The position numbers and the translations under genes were made by a program. From Rhodospirillaceae bacterium (lineage in GTDB: Bacteria; Pseudomonadota; Alphaproteobacteria; Bin65), in assembly GCA_028819475.1 (NCBI GenBank), contig JAPPLJ010000019.1, forward strand, positions 62,001 through 126,000: DNA of 64,000 nucleotides, read 5' to 3'. Numbering within the stretch: position 1 is the stretch's first letter; every line of letters starts with the position of its first letter. The notes under the pieces were generated by a model. That model searched no databases and had not been told where the DNA came from. It saw nothing but the letters and a program-made list of their open reading frames with translations. Of this stretch, positions 35,603-44,860 are shown one piece after another.

Positions 35603-37669
35603 CTACGTTTCCCTGTCATTGAGCGTGATCAGCAGAGCGCCGGCGCGGTCGGTTCGACAGGTTGCCCCGGCCGGAATCAGCGTTGTCGAATCCTCGCCCT
35701 CGATGATGGCTGGCCCTTGCACGTCCGCCTCACACGGCAGTCGATCCCGGGCAAAGACTCCGGCGATTTCATCTCCGGATTCGAATCGAACCGGCCGCTC
35801 ATCGGTCTGCGCTGCCTTCACGTCGATCGCGGCGTGCCCCGGCCGCGAGTACTGGAACTCCGACATACCGCCCCTTGCCGTCACGCCGATGTTGACGAGC
35901 TCGACGGCTTCCTCGCGCATTGCGAATCCGTAACGGCGCTCGTGCGTATCGTGGAAGGCTTCGCCGAGCGCCAATTCAGGGCTGTTCAGCAGTCGATCGT
36001 CGACCGGCCTGATAGCCAGCTCGAATCCCTGGCCCCGGTACCGCATCTCGATCCAGCGCTCCATGGCAACGTCGTCGGGTCTAAAACCCTCCCGTTCCAT
36101 CACGCGCAGCGCCTCGTCCTCGACCGACGCAAAATCTTGCCGAATGCCGTCTGCGGTGAGATCGGCCGCAAGCGCGATCCGCGTTCGAACGAAATCGTGC
36201 TTGATGGCCGTCGTCAGCATGCCCAGCGCCGAGAGTACACCGGCGGCCGGCGGAACCAGGACCTTCCCGATGCCAAGGGATCGCGCCAGCGCGACAGCGT
36301 GAAGGGGACCGGCACCGCCCAGGGCAATGAGGGCGAAGTCTTTCGGGTCCAGGCCCCGCTGAACGGTGAGGACGCGAATTGCGCGCAGCATGATGGCGTT
36401 GGCAACGTCAAGAATGCCGGACGCCGCATTGGCAAGCGGCAAATTCAACGGGGTCGCGATTTCCGCAAGAATGCCATCTGCGGCGGCTTCGGCGTCCAGC
36501 GCCACGCAGCCACCGAGAGCGGCTTCCGCGCCTATGTTTCCCAAGACCACATGCGCGTCGGTCAGCGTCGGCTCCGATCCGCCGCGGCCGTAACAGATCG
36601 GCCCCGGATCTGCGCCGGCACTATGGGGCCCGACACGCAATGCGCGGCCGCTATCGATCCAGGCAACGCTGCCGCCTCCGGCGCCGACCGAATGGATTTC
36701 AAGGAGCGGCACGCGGATCGGCAACCCGCCAATGAAACCATCGCGGGCCTCCTCGAGACGCTGCCCCACGATGACTCCGACGTCGGCACTGGTTCCACCG
36801 ACGTCCAGCGTCACGGAATTCTCCAGACCGGCCCGTCGAGCAAAGTATTGCGCTCCGATCAGGCCGCCCGCCGGCCCGGAATACATCGTGTGAACGCTCT
36901 TTTTTGCGGCAACCTCCGGTCCCATGGCACCGCCATTGGATTGCATGATGTAAATCTGGCATCCGCCCCGAAAACTTTGGAATTCGCGCTTGAGCCCGGA
37001 GACGTAGCGTACAACCAGTGGCATGACGCTGGCGTTCACGACCGTGGTGCTGGCGCGCTCGTATTCTCCAATCTCGGGACAGATTTCAGAGGACAGGCAA
37101 ACCGGCAAATCCGGAAGCAATCTCGCCAAAGCGTCCCGGATCGCGATTTCATGGGCCGGGTTCACATAGGCGTGGATTAGGCAGATGGCAGCTGATTCCA
37201 CCGCTTCGGATTTCAGGCGGCGCGCAATTTCCCCAACCTCATCCGGCGCAACGGGTTTCTCAACCTCTCCGGACCATGCGATGCGTTCGTCAAGCTCGAA
37301 GGTCAGGTGTCTGGGCGCCAGCGGCGCAGGGTGCCGGGCGCCGAGATCATAAAGGCTGGGTCGCGCCTGCCGACCAACGTAAAGTATATCCTTGAATCCC
37401 TTGGTAACGATCAGCGCTGTTTTGGCCGTCTTGCGCTCGAGCACGGCGTTTGTGGCGATCGTCGTGCCATGGCGCAGCGAAGCCACATCTTTCAGGCCGT
37501 ACCCGCTTTCGCGGAGCGCGATCCGGATCCCCTCAAGCACACCAAGCGAGGGTGCCTCGGGCGTCGACAGAGTCTTGGCTATTGCGGTGCGGCCATCGGA
37601 AGTACTGTGCGCAACAACATCGGTGAAGGTGCCACCGACGTCGACAGCGACCTGAACCCCGTCGCTCAT
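35603..37669 (-). CDS. hyuA: Hydantoinase A/oxoprolinase family protein (HyuA)
   Basis: A 688-residue ATP-binding subunit. The actin-like phosphate loop VAVDVGGTFTDVV opens the N-domain; RHGTTIATNAVLERK follows; the core has MQSNGGAMG, MYSGPAGGLIGAQ, TLDVGGTSADVGV and HSVGAGGGSVAWID; the C-terminal domain ends with EGEDSTTLIPAGA. With HyuB it couples ATP hydrolysis to ring opening of hydantoin, 5-oxoproline or similar lactams/imides. ATG 37669 follows AAGGAAAAAGG; the frame upstream is not conserved. It lies between an amidohydrolase gene and hyuB in one leftward operon that ends with an ABC importer. Confidence 0.93.
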   Translation of the reverse strand: MSDGVQVAVDVGGTFTDVVAHSTSDGRTAIAKTLSTPEAPSLGVLEGIRIALRESGYGLKDVASLRHGTTIATNAVLERKTAKTALIVTKGFKDILYVGRQARPSLYDLGARHPAPLAPRHLTFELDERIAWSGEVEKPVAPDEVGEIARRLKSEAVESAAICLIHAYVNPAHEIAIRDALARLLPDLPVCLSSEICPEIGEYERASTTVVNASVMPLVVRYVSGLKREFQSFRGGCQIYIMQSNGGAMGPEVAAKKSVHTMYSGPAGGLIGAQYFARRAGLENSVTLDVGGTSADVGVIVGQRLEEARDGFIGGLPIRVPLLEIHSVGAGGGSVAWIDSGRALRVGPHSAGADPGPICYGRGGSEPTLTDAHVVLGNIGAEAALGGCVALDAEAAADGILAEIATPLNLPLANAASGILDVANAIMLRAIRVLTVQRGLDPKDFALIALGGAGPLHAVALARSLGIGKVLVPPAAGVLSALGMLTTAIKHDFVRTRIALAADLTADGIRQDFASVEDEALRVMEREGFRPDDVAMERWIEMRYRGQGFELAIRPVDDRLLNSPELALGEAFHDTHERRYGFAMREEAVELVNIGVTARGGMSEFQYSRPGHAAIDVKAAQTDERPVRFESGDEIAGVFARDRLPCEADVQGPAIIEGEDSTTLIPAGATCRTDRAGALLITLNDRET

Positions 37670-37761
37670 AAATGCACCTTTTTCCTTCGCAACATTCGAG
37701 CGCCTCAACTAGACCGTCCGGCCGTCGCTGCAGTCTGCGCAGTCCGGGAGCGCTTCACGTC

Positions 37762-39153
37762 TCATTGACCGCCCGTCCAGCGCAGCGAGGTGATCTCGCG
37801 TTCGATGCCGCTTTCTCGAATGAAGGTCCGCATAACTTCTTGTGTCGCCGAGATAAGGTCGGTCTCATCGACAGTCGTCACACAACCTTCGGCAACCACG
37901 CGCCGGCCGTCGACATAGACATCAGAGACGTCATGCCCGGTGGCCGAATAGATAAGGTGGTTGATCACGGTCGGACGAGGCCGGTCGAGCAGCGGCACGA
38001 AATGGGCGCCATCGAGCCGAATCGTTATGACGTCTGCTTTCTTGCCCACCTCCAGAGAACCGATCACGTCATCCATCCCGAGCGCGCGGGCCGGAAGGCA
38101 GGTTATCATCTCCAGCGCCTGTTCCGCCGGCAGGATCTCTGCGTCGAAGGGGTAGACCACCTTTTGCAGCACCGCTCCCAATTTCGCTTCTCGGAACAGA
38201 TCGGCCGAATTGTTGACGCAGGTGGCGTCGATAGCCGTGGCGACGCATACGCCATCGGCAAGCAAGCGGGCCACCGGCGGGATACCGTCGGCCATTTTCG
38301 TCTCTGAGGACGGACAGTAGCTGACCGCGACATCGCGCTTCTTTATGACGGCAATGTCACGTTCGTTCACCCAGCAACAATGGGCTGCAACGACACGGTT
38401 ATTCTCGAGCAGGCCACAGCTCTCGACGTATTCCAGGACAGACTTGCCATGGATCCGTTTGACGAGATTACACCCCTCGAGGGTTTCCCCCAGATGGATC
38501 TGGACTCCCGCATCCCATTCCCGTGCCAGGTCGCCCGATCGGCGCAACAGTTCAGGTCCCGCTGAGAGATCGGTAAAAGGCGCGGGCCAGACGGCAATTC
38601 GGTCGTTTCCCGCACCGTGCCACCCTTCTCGCAGTTCCTTGACCTCTTCTATCGCCTCGTCTGTAGTCGTGATGACCGGCCGTTCCTCGCCGCCGAGCCA
38701 TGTGTCCATCATGGCCGGTGAAACGATGCCCCGGATTCCGCTGTCGACCATTGCCTTGGCCGTGGCCTGGGGCAGCAGGTAGGCGTCGGCGACTGTCGTC
38801 ACGCCGTTTTTCAGCAGTTCCAGGCATGAGAGAAGTGACGCGTAGTACACATTCTCCGGGTTCATCGCCCGCTGGCCGGGGAACAGGAAACGCACGTCGT
38901 GTTCGAGGAGCGGCAAATCGTCAATGTAGCCACGGAACAGACTGCACGACAGGTGCATGTGGCTGTTGACGAGACCCGGCAACACGGCAAGGTGCGTGCC
39001 GCCCGACTCCGAGATGCCTGGGAAACGCTTGCGTATCGATTCGATCGAATCGACCGCGACGATCTCGGATCCTTCCAGAACAACGCCGGCGTCCTGAAGG
39101 ATCTGCCGTTCTCCATCCATCGTCAGCAGGTATCGTCCCCACACAGCTTCCAT
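37762..39153 (-). CDS. Amidohydrolase family protein (TRZ/ATZ deaminase-chlorohydrolase type)
   Basis: A 463-residue metal-dependent deaminase/hydrolase of the AtzA/TrzN/guanine deaminase group. The metal site is built from LPGLVNSHMHLSCSLFRG (HxH), QIHLGET (His), VAAHCCWVNE (His) and, in the expected place for the last Asp, ATAIDATCVNNSADLFRE. The C-terminal composite domain returns with GKKADVITIRLDG. The start ATG at 39153 follows AGAGAGGAG; the long upstream open frame is unconserved. Substrates in the family are amino- or halo-substituted N-heterocycles. Together with hyuAB and the nitrilase it forms a set for breaking cyclic C-N bonds. Confidence 0.9.
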   Translation of the reverse strand: MEAVWGRYLLTMDGERQILQDAGVVLEGSEIVAVDSIESIRKRFPGISESGGTHLAVLPGLVNSHMHLSCSLFRGYIDDLPLLEHDVRFLFPGQRAMNPENVYYASLLSCLELLKNGVTTVADAYLLPQATAKAMVDSGIRGIVSPAMMDTWLGGEERPVITTTDEAIEEVKELREGWHGAGNDRIAVWPAPFTDLSAGPELLRRSGDLAREWDAGVQIHLGETLEGCNLVKRIHGKSVLEYVESCGLLENNRVVAAHCCWVNERDIAVIKKRDVAVSYCPSSETKMADGIPPVARLLADGVCVATAIDATCVNNSADLFREAKLGAVLQKVVYPFDAEILPAEQALEMITCLPARALGMDDVIGSLEVGKKADVITIRLDGAHFVPLLDRPRPTVINHLIYSATGHDVSDVYVDGRRVVAEGCVTTVDETDLISATQEVMRTFIRESGIEREITSLRWTGGQ

Positions 39154-39286
39154 AGCGACTCCTCTCTCTTCTTCTGACGGACTTGATTTTCGACCTGTCC
39201 AGGCCACGCAATGCAATCGTGGTCGATTAGGGTTCCGTCCCGGGATGCGTGCTGTCTCTACTGACGATGTGCGCCGGTCTCCATAC

Positions 39287-40210
39287 TTACGCGAGCGAAC
39301 CTGATTTCGTGGCCGGCAGTTCGGCCATCTTATCCGTCCGCGATATCTCGGAATAGAGTTCCGGCCGACGGCGCCGGGCCAAAGAGAAGGTGGATTCGAC
39401 GCGATGCCGGAGTGAGAGGTCGATCTCGCCAACGAGAAGTTGCCGCGCGTCCGGCCCCCATCCCCCCTGCGCGATCACCTGCCCGAGCGGCGAAATGATG
39501 CGGCTGCCGCCGAAGAATTCGATGCCCCCCTGTTTCCCCGCCGAATTCACCGCCAACCAGTAGACATTGTTGTCGACTGCCCGGGTCGGAGAAGCGCTGC
39601 AATGGTTCCAGATGCGCTCGGCGAGATCGTCGCCGTCGACCTGCCAGGGCGAGCGAAAATCGCCGGAACTCACACACACGATTTCTGCGCCCCTCAATGC
39701 CAGCACGCGGGCCGGCTCGGGACAGGTCGCGTCCGCGCATATGAGAAGGCCGAAACTGCCGAGGGCGGTCGGGACGACTTCATGCCCGTTGCCCCGCGCC
39801 AACCCACGGGTCTCCAGTCCCGGCGTCAGCATGGTCTTCCGGTGCCGCAGAAGCAGCGAACCATCGGGGCCGATCAGCATCGACGCGTTGTAGATTCGGC
39901 CCGACTCGTCGTCCTTTTCCAGCTGCGTGAAGACAACATGGACAGCGTGTGATTTCGCCATCCTGCAAGCTTCGTCGCTGATGGGACCCGGTATCGGTTG
40001 CGCGGAATCACGAAACGCCGGCAACACTTGGCGGTCGCCGCGCCAGCCGCTCAACAACTTGTGAAAGCCCGGAAAGAACAGCTCCGGAAATACAACAAGG
40101 TCTGCGCCCCGAGACGCGGCGCGTGCAATCCAGTCCGCCACCTCTTCGCAAATCTCGTCAGCTTGCGGCGAGGGCGAGCTCTGGACCAGGGCGACGCGAA
40201 CTCGTGCCAT
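39287..40210 (-). CDS. Carbon-nitrogen hydrolase (nitrilase superfamily amidase)
   Basis: A 307-residue nitrilase-fold enzyme. The catalytic triad is visible: Glu43 in FPELFF, Lys125 in HRKTML and Cys158 in LLICADATCPEP. It resembles N-carbamoyl-amino acid amidohydrolase and aliphatic amidase branches more than true nitrilases. It is the first gene of the leftward operon and diverges from the GntR regulator across a 174-base gap. Likely role: releasing ammonia or carbamate from a ring-opened amide or ureide made by the HyuAB/amidohydrolase pair. This is inferred from context. Confidence 0.9.
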   Translation of the reverse strand: MARVRVALVQSSPSPQADEICEEVADWIARAASRGADLVVFPELFFPGFHKLLSGWRGDRQVLPAFRDSAQPIPGPISDEACRMAKSHAVHVVFTQLEKDDESGRIYNASMLIGPDGSLLLRHRKTMLTPGLETRGLARGNGHEVVPTALGSFGLLICADATCPEPARVLALRGAEIVCVSSGDFRSPWQVDGDDLAERIWNHCSASPTRAVDNNVYWLAVNSAGKQGGIEFFGGSRIISPLGQVIAQGGWGPDARQLLVGEIDLSLRHRVESTFSLARRRRPELYSEISRTDKMAELPATKSGSLA

Positions 40211-40346
40211 GGGAACAGAAACCTCCCGATACTGGGCGTCAAATCCTGAAAGACGTACGAAGGGCGAAAGAGGCCTGCCGCAGGAAATCCGTCAATCGAT
40301 GACGCGCATACGACTTTTTGAGTGAAACGGTATGTTTAAGTCCGTG

Positions 40347-40395
40347 GGTTGTCAACTAAAATATATAATGATATATCTTTTGTTATGCGACAACC
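40347..40395. promoter_or_regulatory. Nested inverted repeats at the GntR start, likely operator
   Basis: Outer arms GGTTGTC (40347-40353) and GACAACC (40389-40395) bracket an inner palindrome ATATAT-AATG-ATATAT (40361-40376). The site overlaps the translation start region of the GntR gene and lies in the divergent gap with the catabolic operon. GntR/UTRA proteins bind such palindromes as dimers and usually repress their own and the divergent promoter. Which of the two repeats is bound is not known. Confidence 0.6.
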
Positions 40396-41101
40396 GTTCT
40401 ACCGTAATATCGCCCATCAGATCGAAGCGAGAATCGCTGCCGGCGATTACGCTCCGGGTACGTCGCTTCCGTCGGAAGCACGATTGGAGCGAGAGTTCCA
40501 CGTAAGCCGGATCACGATCCGCAAGGCCCTCGGCCTCTTGAAGCACCGCGGGATCCTGTACTCGCGGTCAGGCGCGGGGACCCATGTCCGGGCCTCAATC
40601 TCCGACCCCACGTCCATGCGCGCCACCGGCTCGCTGGAAGATCTCTCCTACTATGCGGCGGAAACCGCATACCAGGCCGTAGATCGCCGGCTGGTCGTGC
40701 CGCCTTCCGAGATAGCAGCGACATTGGATATCCCGGAGGACGAACATGTCCTCTGTTTTCGTGGGATTCGAAGCAAGGGCGACACAACCAAGATCGCATT
40801 CGAGGAAATCTACGTGCCCGAACCCTTGGGTAGGGCGATCGATAACGCAGGTCTCGGCAGCCGGACGCTCTTCAGCATCATCGAAGAGGTGAATTGTCTT
40901 GCGATTGCGGAGGCTCGCCAGACGATCACCGCGGTCACGGTGCCTGCAGCCGTCGCGCGGCACTTGGGGATTGCGCGTCGAACGCCGATGCTTCGGGTCA
41001 CGCGCGCCTACATGGTCGCGAGCGGGCAAACCGTCGAAGTTGCCGTCAGCTACTACAATGCTGCAATGTTCCAGTATGTGATGACGCTTTTTCCGGCTTG
41101 A
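40385..41101 (+). CDS. GntR-family transcriptional regulator (HutC/UTRA type)
   Basis: A 238-residue regulator. The N-terminal winged helix reads FYRNIAHQIEARIAAGDYAPGTSLPSEARLEREFHVSRITIRKALGLLKHRGILYSRSGAGTHV, the classic GntR pattern. Residues 85-235 form a UTRA ligand domain (RRLVVPPSEIAATLDIPEDEHVLCFRGIR; FEEIYVPEPLGRAI). UTRA regulators sense small sugars, amino acids or catabolic intermediates. ATG 40385 is chosen; an in-frame TTG at 40349 would place the N-terminus inside the presumed operator. It diverges from the nitrilase operon and is followed by the AtuA-like and DUF4387 genes, so it probably controls both. Confidence 0.9.
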   Translation: MRQPFYRNIAHQIEARIAAGDYAPGTSLPSEARLEREFHVSRITIRKALGLLKHRGILYSRSGAGTHVRASISDPTSMRATGSLEDLSYYAAETAYQAVDRRLVVPPSEIAATLDIPEDEHVLCFRGIRSKGDTTKIAFEEIYVPEPLGRAIDNAGLGSRTLFSIIEEVNCLAIAEARQTITAVTVPAAVARHLGIARRTPMLRVTRAYMVASGQTVEVAVSYYNAAMFQYVMTLFPA

Positions 41102-41172
41102 GTTTAAGTCATGCGTCGGGTGACCGTGAATTCGTCCATCCATACCTCTGAGGACAGAAGCGGGGGAAAGAC

Positions 41173-42522
41173 ATGGAAACCATGACCGTGCTGGCGCCAA
41201 CCGGGACACTCGGTTACGGCTTCGACCCTGATGCCCTCGCTCGCGGCATGACCCTCGAGCCGGCGCTCATCGTGGTCGACGCCGGGTCCACCGACCCCGG
41301 TCCCCACTATCTCGGCACCGGTGAGTCTCTGGTCCCGAGGATTTCGATCGAGCGGGAGCTCGAACTGCTGTTGGCCGCGGCGCTCGACCGCGGAATCCCG
41401 CTTGTCGTCGGAAGCTGCGGCGGCAGCGGACGCAACGATCAGGTCACCGAGACGGCCAAAGTGGTGCGTGATCTGGCTCACAGACACGGCTGGCATTTTC
41501 GTATGGCAACCATTGAGGCGGAGATTCCCAATCGGGTTGTCCTTGAGGCCTTACGGGACGGACGGGTCTTCGATTTCGAGGCAGGCGCCTTGCCGAGCGA
41601 GGCCGAGGTGGAGGCGAGCACGACGATCGTCGCCCAAATGGGCCCTGAACCGATCATGGCCGCCATCGAGGCTGGAGCCCGGGTCGTGCTGGCCGGACGG
41701 GCCTGCGACGATGCCTTGATTGCCGCGGTTCCAATTCTCAAGGGTTATGACCGTGGCTCGGCGATACACATGGGCAAGATCCTGGAGTGCGGCGCATTCT
41801 GTGCGGACCCCTTTGCCATGGATGTGATCCTCGGCACATTGGATGACGAAGGCTTTACGCTCGAACCGGGAAGCCTCGGGCGACGCTGCACGGTCGCCAC
41901 CGTTGCCGGACATTCGCTCTACGAGCGTGAAGACCCGTACATACAGGTTGGGCCCGGGGGCCGCGTCGACATGACGAAGACGCGGTTCAGCCAACTGGAC
42001 GATCGGCGCGTGCGCGTGACGGGGACGCGGTTCGTACCCGAGGACCGTTACTGCATAAAACTCGAAGGCGCGCGCCGGGTCGGCTATCGGACCATTTCCA
42101 TTGCCGGGGTTCGCTGTCCGACGATGATCGAAAGGATCGATCCAATACTCGAGGATGTCCGCCGGAGAATTGAAGATTATTTCTCGGATGAAACCTCATT
42201 TACCCTCCTTTTCCATCAGTACGGCAGGGACGCGGTAATGGGGCAGCTGGAGCAAAATCGTAACTGGCTTCCTCACGAGCTCGGACTAGTGACCGAAGCA
42301 ATCGCGCCCACGCAAGATCTGGCCCACGCGATCTGCCATGTGACGACGGGAACCCTGCTGCATTACAGCTACGATGGTCAGAAGAACAACGCCGGGAATC
42401 TCGCCTTTCTCCACTCTCCGTCGGAAGTCGATGCTGGACCCACCTACGAGTTTTCGCTTTACCACTTGATGGAGGTTTCCGATCCCACGGAATTTTTCCC
42501 AGTCGAGATCGAGGACATCTGA
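41173..42522 (+). CDS. AtuA family protein (acyclic terpene utilisation family, DUF1446)
   Basis: A 449-residue protein of unknown chemistry. Family features are MTVLAPTGTLGYGFD at the start, VVGSCGGSGRNDQV (Gly-rich loop), VVLAGRACDDALIAAVPI, AIHMGKILECGAFCADP, and AHAICHVTTGTLLHYSY near the end. AtuA was named from the Pseudomonas citronellol/geraniol cluster but its reaction is not defined; the other atu genes are absent here. GGGGGAAAGAC precedes ATG 41173. Its stop overlaps the DUF4387 start (TGATG), a pairing seen widely, and some proteins fuse the two domains, which suggests a two-subunit enzyme. Confidence 0.85.
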   Translation: METMTVLAPTGTLGYGFDPDALARGMTLEPALIVVDAGSTDPGPHYLGTGESLVPRISIERELELLLAAALDRGIPLVVGSCGGSGRNDQVTETAKVVRDLAHRHGWHFRMATIEAEIPNRVVLEALRDGRVFDFEAGALPSEAEVEASTTIVAQMGPEPIMAAIEAGARVVLAGRACDDALIAAVPILKGYDRGSAIHMGKILECGAFCADPFAMDVILGTLDDEGFTLEPGSLGRRCTVATVAGHSLYEREDPYIQVGPGGRVDMTKTRFSQLDDRRVRVTGTRFVPEDRYCIKLEGARRVGYRTISIAGVRCPTMIERIDPILEDVRRRIEDYFSDETSFTLLFHQYGRDAVMGQLEQNRNWLPHELGLVTEAIAPTQDLAHAICHVTTGTLLHYSYDGQKNNAGNLAFLHSPSEVDAGPTYEFSLYHLMEVSDPTEFFPVEIEDI

Positions 42523-42845
42523 TGTCGACGCGCACCCTGGGCGAACTCGCCCAGATCATCCGCAGCAAGAACGCAAAGCCCTTCCGCCTAACTTTCGACA
42601 TCGTGTTCAGCGATGCGGCCACCTACGAGCGGGTCAAAGGTGCGCGGGTGTTGACGCGCGCATCGATCGCCAGACTATACGGGGTCGATCCTGACGAGAT
42701 CATGTCCGTGCACGAATTCGATCCCGGCCTTGCCATCAAGTTCACGTTGAAGCGGCGAATCCGCCAAGGCAATGCCGGGGACACCGACATCTACGGCTGT
42801 CAGCAGCACGCGCCGTTGCTAGAAATCGAAGTTCCCTGGACCTGA
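42522..42845 (+). CDS. DUF4387 domain-containing protein
   Basis: A 107-residue small protein: LGELAQIIRSKNAKPFRLTFDIVF at the start and YGCQQHAPLLEIEVPW at the end are the conserved parts of DUF4387. No catalytic motif is recognised. Translationally coupled to the AtuA-family gene, whose last codon overlaps its ATG, so it is presumably the small subunit of that protein. The last gene of the rightward unit beginning with the GntR regulator. Confidence 0.85.
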   Translation: MSTRTLGELAQIIRSKNAKPFRLTFDIVFSDAATYERVKGARVLTRASIARLYGVDPDEIMSVHEFDPGLAIKFTLKRRIRQGNAGDTDIYGCQQHAPLLEIEVPWT

Positions 42846-44011
42846 CCTTGCTTTGCCGTGCAGACGGACGAGCAAGACGGGTGCGCACGTCCGTGCCGTC
42901 AACTGCCACTACGTTATCTCCACTAGTACATAAATCGACTGTGCGGCATTGAGGTTTATTTTATTGCATTATTTCAATAGATTAGACAACGATAAGTTAG
43001 CAATTTCCTAGCGTCGCTATTTCCTGGTACCGGATAGGTACCGCTTTGATTCCAATTCCTGCACATCCCCGCACGGGAGGCTCTGCCGTCATCCGGCATA
43101 CCGGTCGGATCGCCAACTTCTTGACGGTGCCCGACGCTAGGGTGTCAGGAGCAGATACGCAGCGACAGCCCTATGCCGGGAAGGAAAGTGCCGAGAGGAG
43201 CCGAGCGCATGCCCGATCCGCATGGTGAAACCGGATCGCGACAGCATAAGGACTCTGGTCTGGATTCGATCCAAGCCGGACGACGGGGTGCTGACGCGGA
43301 GGCCGCACATCGAGGGTTATGCCGGGCGATCGCCGACGCGAAACCCGCAATCGCAACGCCGGGCGGTGGCAGCGATTCAGTTTCCAACTGGCACTGGTAG
43401 TCCCGTTAACGGGCATCGGGACGACCCAAAATACGCCATCGCCAGCGAGGTGTTGGACAATATGAGGGTGCAGGTGAGCGGTCAATACCAAGCTGGTGTG
43501 ACAACGGACCCGACGTCAAGCGGCATAACCTCATGAATGGCCACACGCAGTCTGGAGTCTGAACGCAACTGCTTCCGGCATGATGACGGGCGTCCGCGCC
43601 TGTTTTCGCGAGTGAACGAAGAATCAAGAAATTCCGCAGAGTTGAGCGGGCACTCTAGGCGCCAGATCGCGGCACCTTACATGACCCGCATATGCCGGTG
43701 TCGGGTTGGGATCGGCCTGTTGTTCGGCACATGCGTTGCACGCTGATCGGCGTGCCAAACGATTGAGGTGCTACAGTCTCGTGGGGTCAAAGGCCTGCGC
43801 GGAACAACAGATGCGAATTCAGCCTTTTTGGCGCTCGCGACAGACTTTCAATCTCAGTCACGCGGGCACCAGAGAATACCAGGTGCAACGCACGATACGG
43901 ATCGGCCGAAGCTTCCCCGCATGTCACGGTTTGGACCGAACGCCATCGGAACAGTCCGGCTATGCCGAAAAATTGGCGCGTAACGTCCATACCTGTTGGC
44001 GGCGCCGCGCT
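42846..44011. other. 1.17-kb stretch without a recognisable gene
   Basis: The interval begins with normal composition, has an AT-rich patch at about 42940-43030 (TTTATTTTATTGCATTATTTCAA region), then GC-rich sequence with only short frames interrupted by stops. None reads as a known protein. A segment at 43578-43694 shares spaced blocks with 61251-61369 (GATGATGACGGG and CATGACCCGCATATG about 100 bases apart). It looks like debris of inserted or lost DNA separating two catabolic modules. Confidence 0.6.
43578..43694. repeat. Degenerate repeat pair, copy 1
   Basis: Contains ATGATGACGGG then CGTCCG, GTGAACGAAGAAT and, about 100 bases later, CATGACCCGCATATG. The same blocks in the same order and spacing are found at 61251-61369. 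This looks like two diverged copies of a roughly 117-bp piece, perhaps the ends of a lost mobile element. Confidence 0.5.
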
Positions 44012-44812
44012 TCATCGCCACCGCAGGAAGTAGCGTTCTGCCGAAGCCGTGGCCCAGAATACGAGGAGGCCAAGCATCATGCTCACGATGATCGTTGCCC
44101 ATAAGAGTTCGAGCTCTCTGAGGGAAGCGGTGTCAAGAATGAGATAACCGAGACCATGGTTGCCCGTCAGCCACTCGGACAACATGGCCCCGAGGACGGC
44201 GATCGGGGCGGCCGTGCGCAAGCCTGAAAAGATATACGGAAAGGCGAAAGGAAAGCGGAGGAGGTAAAGCATCTGCCATCGGCTCGCGCCGTAGAGGTGC
44301 ATGAGTTCGACATGGGCCTGGCGGGCTCCGAGAAACCCTCTGAGGCTGGTCACCAGAATGGGAAAGAAGGACGCGATAACGACTACGGTCACCCCGGTCC
44401 AGAAACCGCGACCGACGATCAGCGTGATGATCGGCGCGATGGCCACGACAGGAACGCTGCGCATCGAAATGGCGAAGGGGAAGGTCGCCTGGGCCGCGGC
44501 CGGCGAAACGACGAACACGCCAGCTGTGCCCACCGCCAATACCGTGCTGATCGCAAGGCCGCAGACTCCCTCTCCCAGCGTGAACAGCAGGTGGCCGAAG
44601 ATCATGGAACGATTGAGTATCAGCGATTCGATCGCTGCCTGGGGCAACGGCATCAGATACGGTTTGATGTCCTGCAGAACCACGAAACCGTGCCAGAAGG
44701 ACAGGAACAACAGCGCAAAGATCGCAAAGGATACGAAGGGCCGTGCAGCGGCGTTCGACCAGACGGACCGCCACGCATCGGTAAACCAGAGCCTGTCTCT
44801 TCCAACGACCAC
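44012..44812 (-). CDS. ABC transporter permease (SsuC/TauC type), first of two
   Basis: A 266-residue BPD-type permease with six hydrophobic segments. The EAA-type loop is HVELMHLYGASRWQMLYLLRFPFAFPYIFSGLRTAAPIAVLGAMLSEWL, and GLGYLILDTAS follows. It belongs to the nitrate/sulfonate/pyrimidine-precursor class of importers. Last gene of a leftward four-gene run: binding protein, ATPase, permease, permease. A 48-base gap separates it from the second permease; two different permeases probably form a heterodimer. Confidence 0.9.
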   Translation of the reverse strand: MVVGRDRLWFTDAWRSVWSNAAARPFVSFAIFALLFLSFWHGFVVLQDIKPYLMPLPQAAIESLILNRSMIFGHLLFTLGEGVCGLAISTVLAVGTAGVFVVSPAAAQATFPFAISMRSVPVVAIAPIITLIVGRGFWTGVTVVVIASFFPILVTSLRGFLGARQAHVELMHLYGASRWQMLYLLRFPFAFPYIFSGLRTAAPIAVLGAMLSEWLTGNHGLGYLILDTASLRELELLWATIIVSMMLGLLVFWATASAERYFLRWR

Positions 44813-44860
44813 TGAGCTATGCTCCCGACGTCCGGTTCGCTCTTCTTTCCCGCCTGAACC

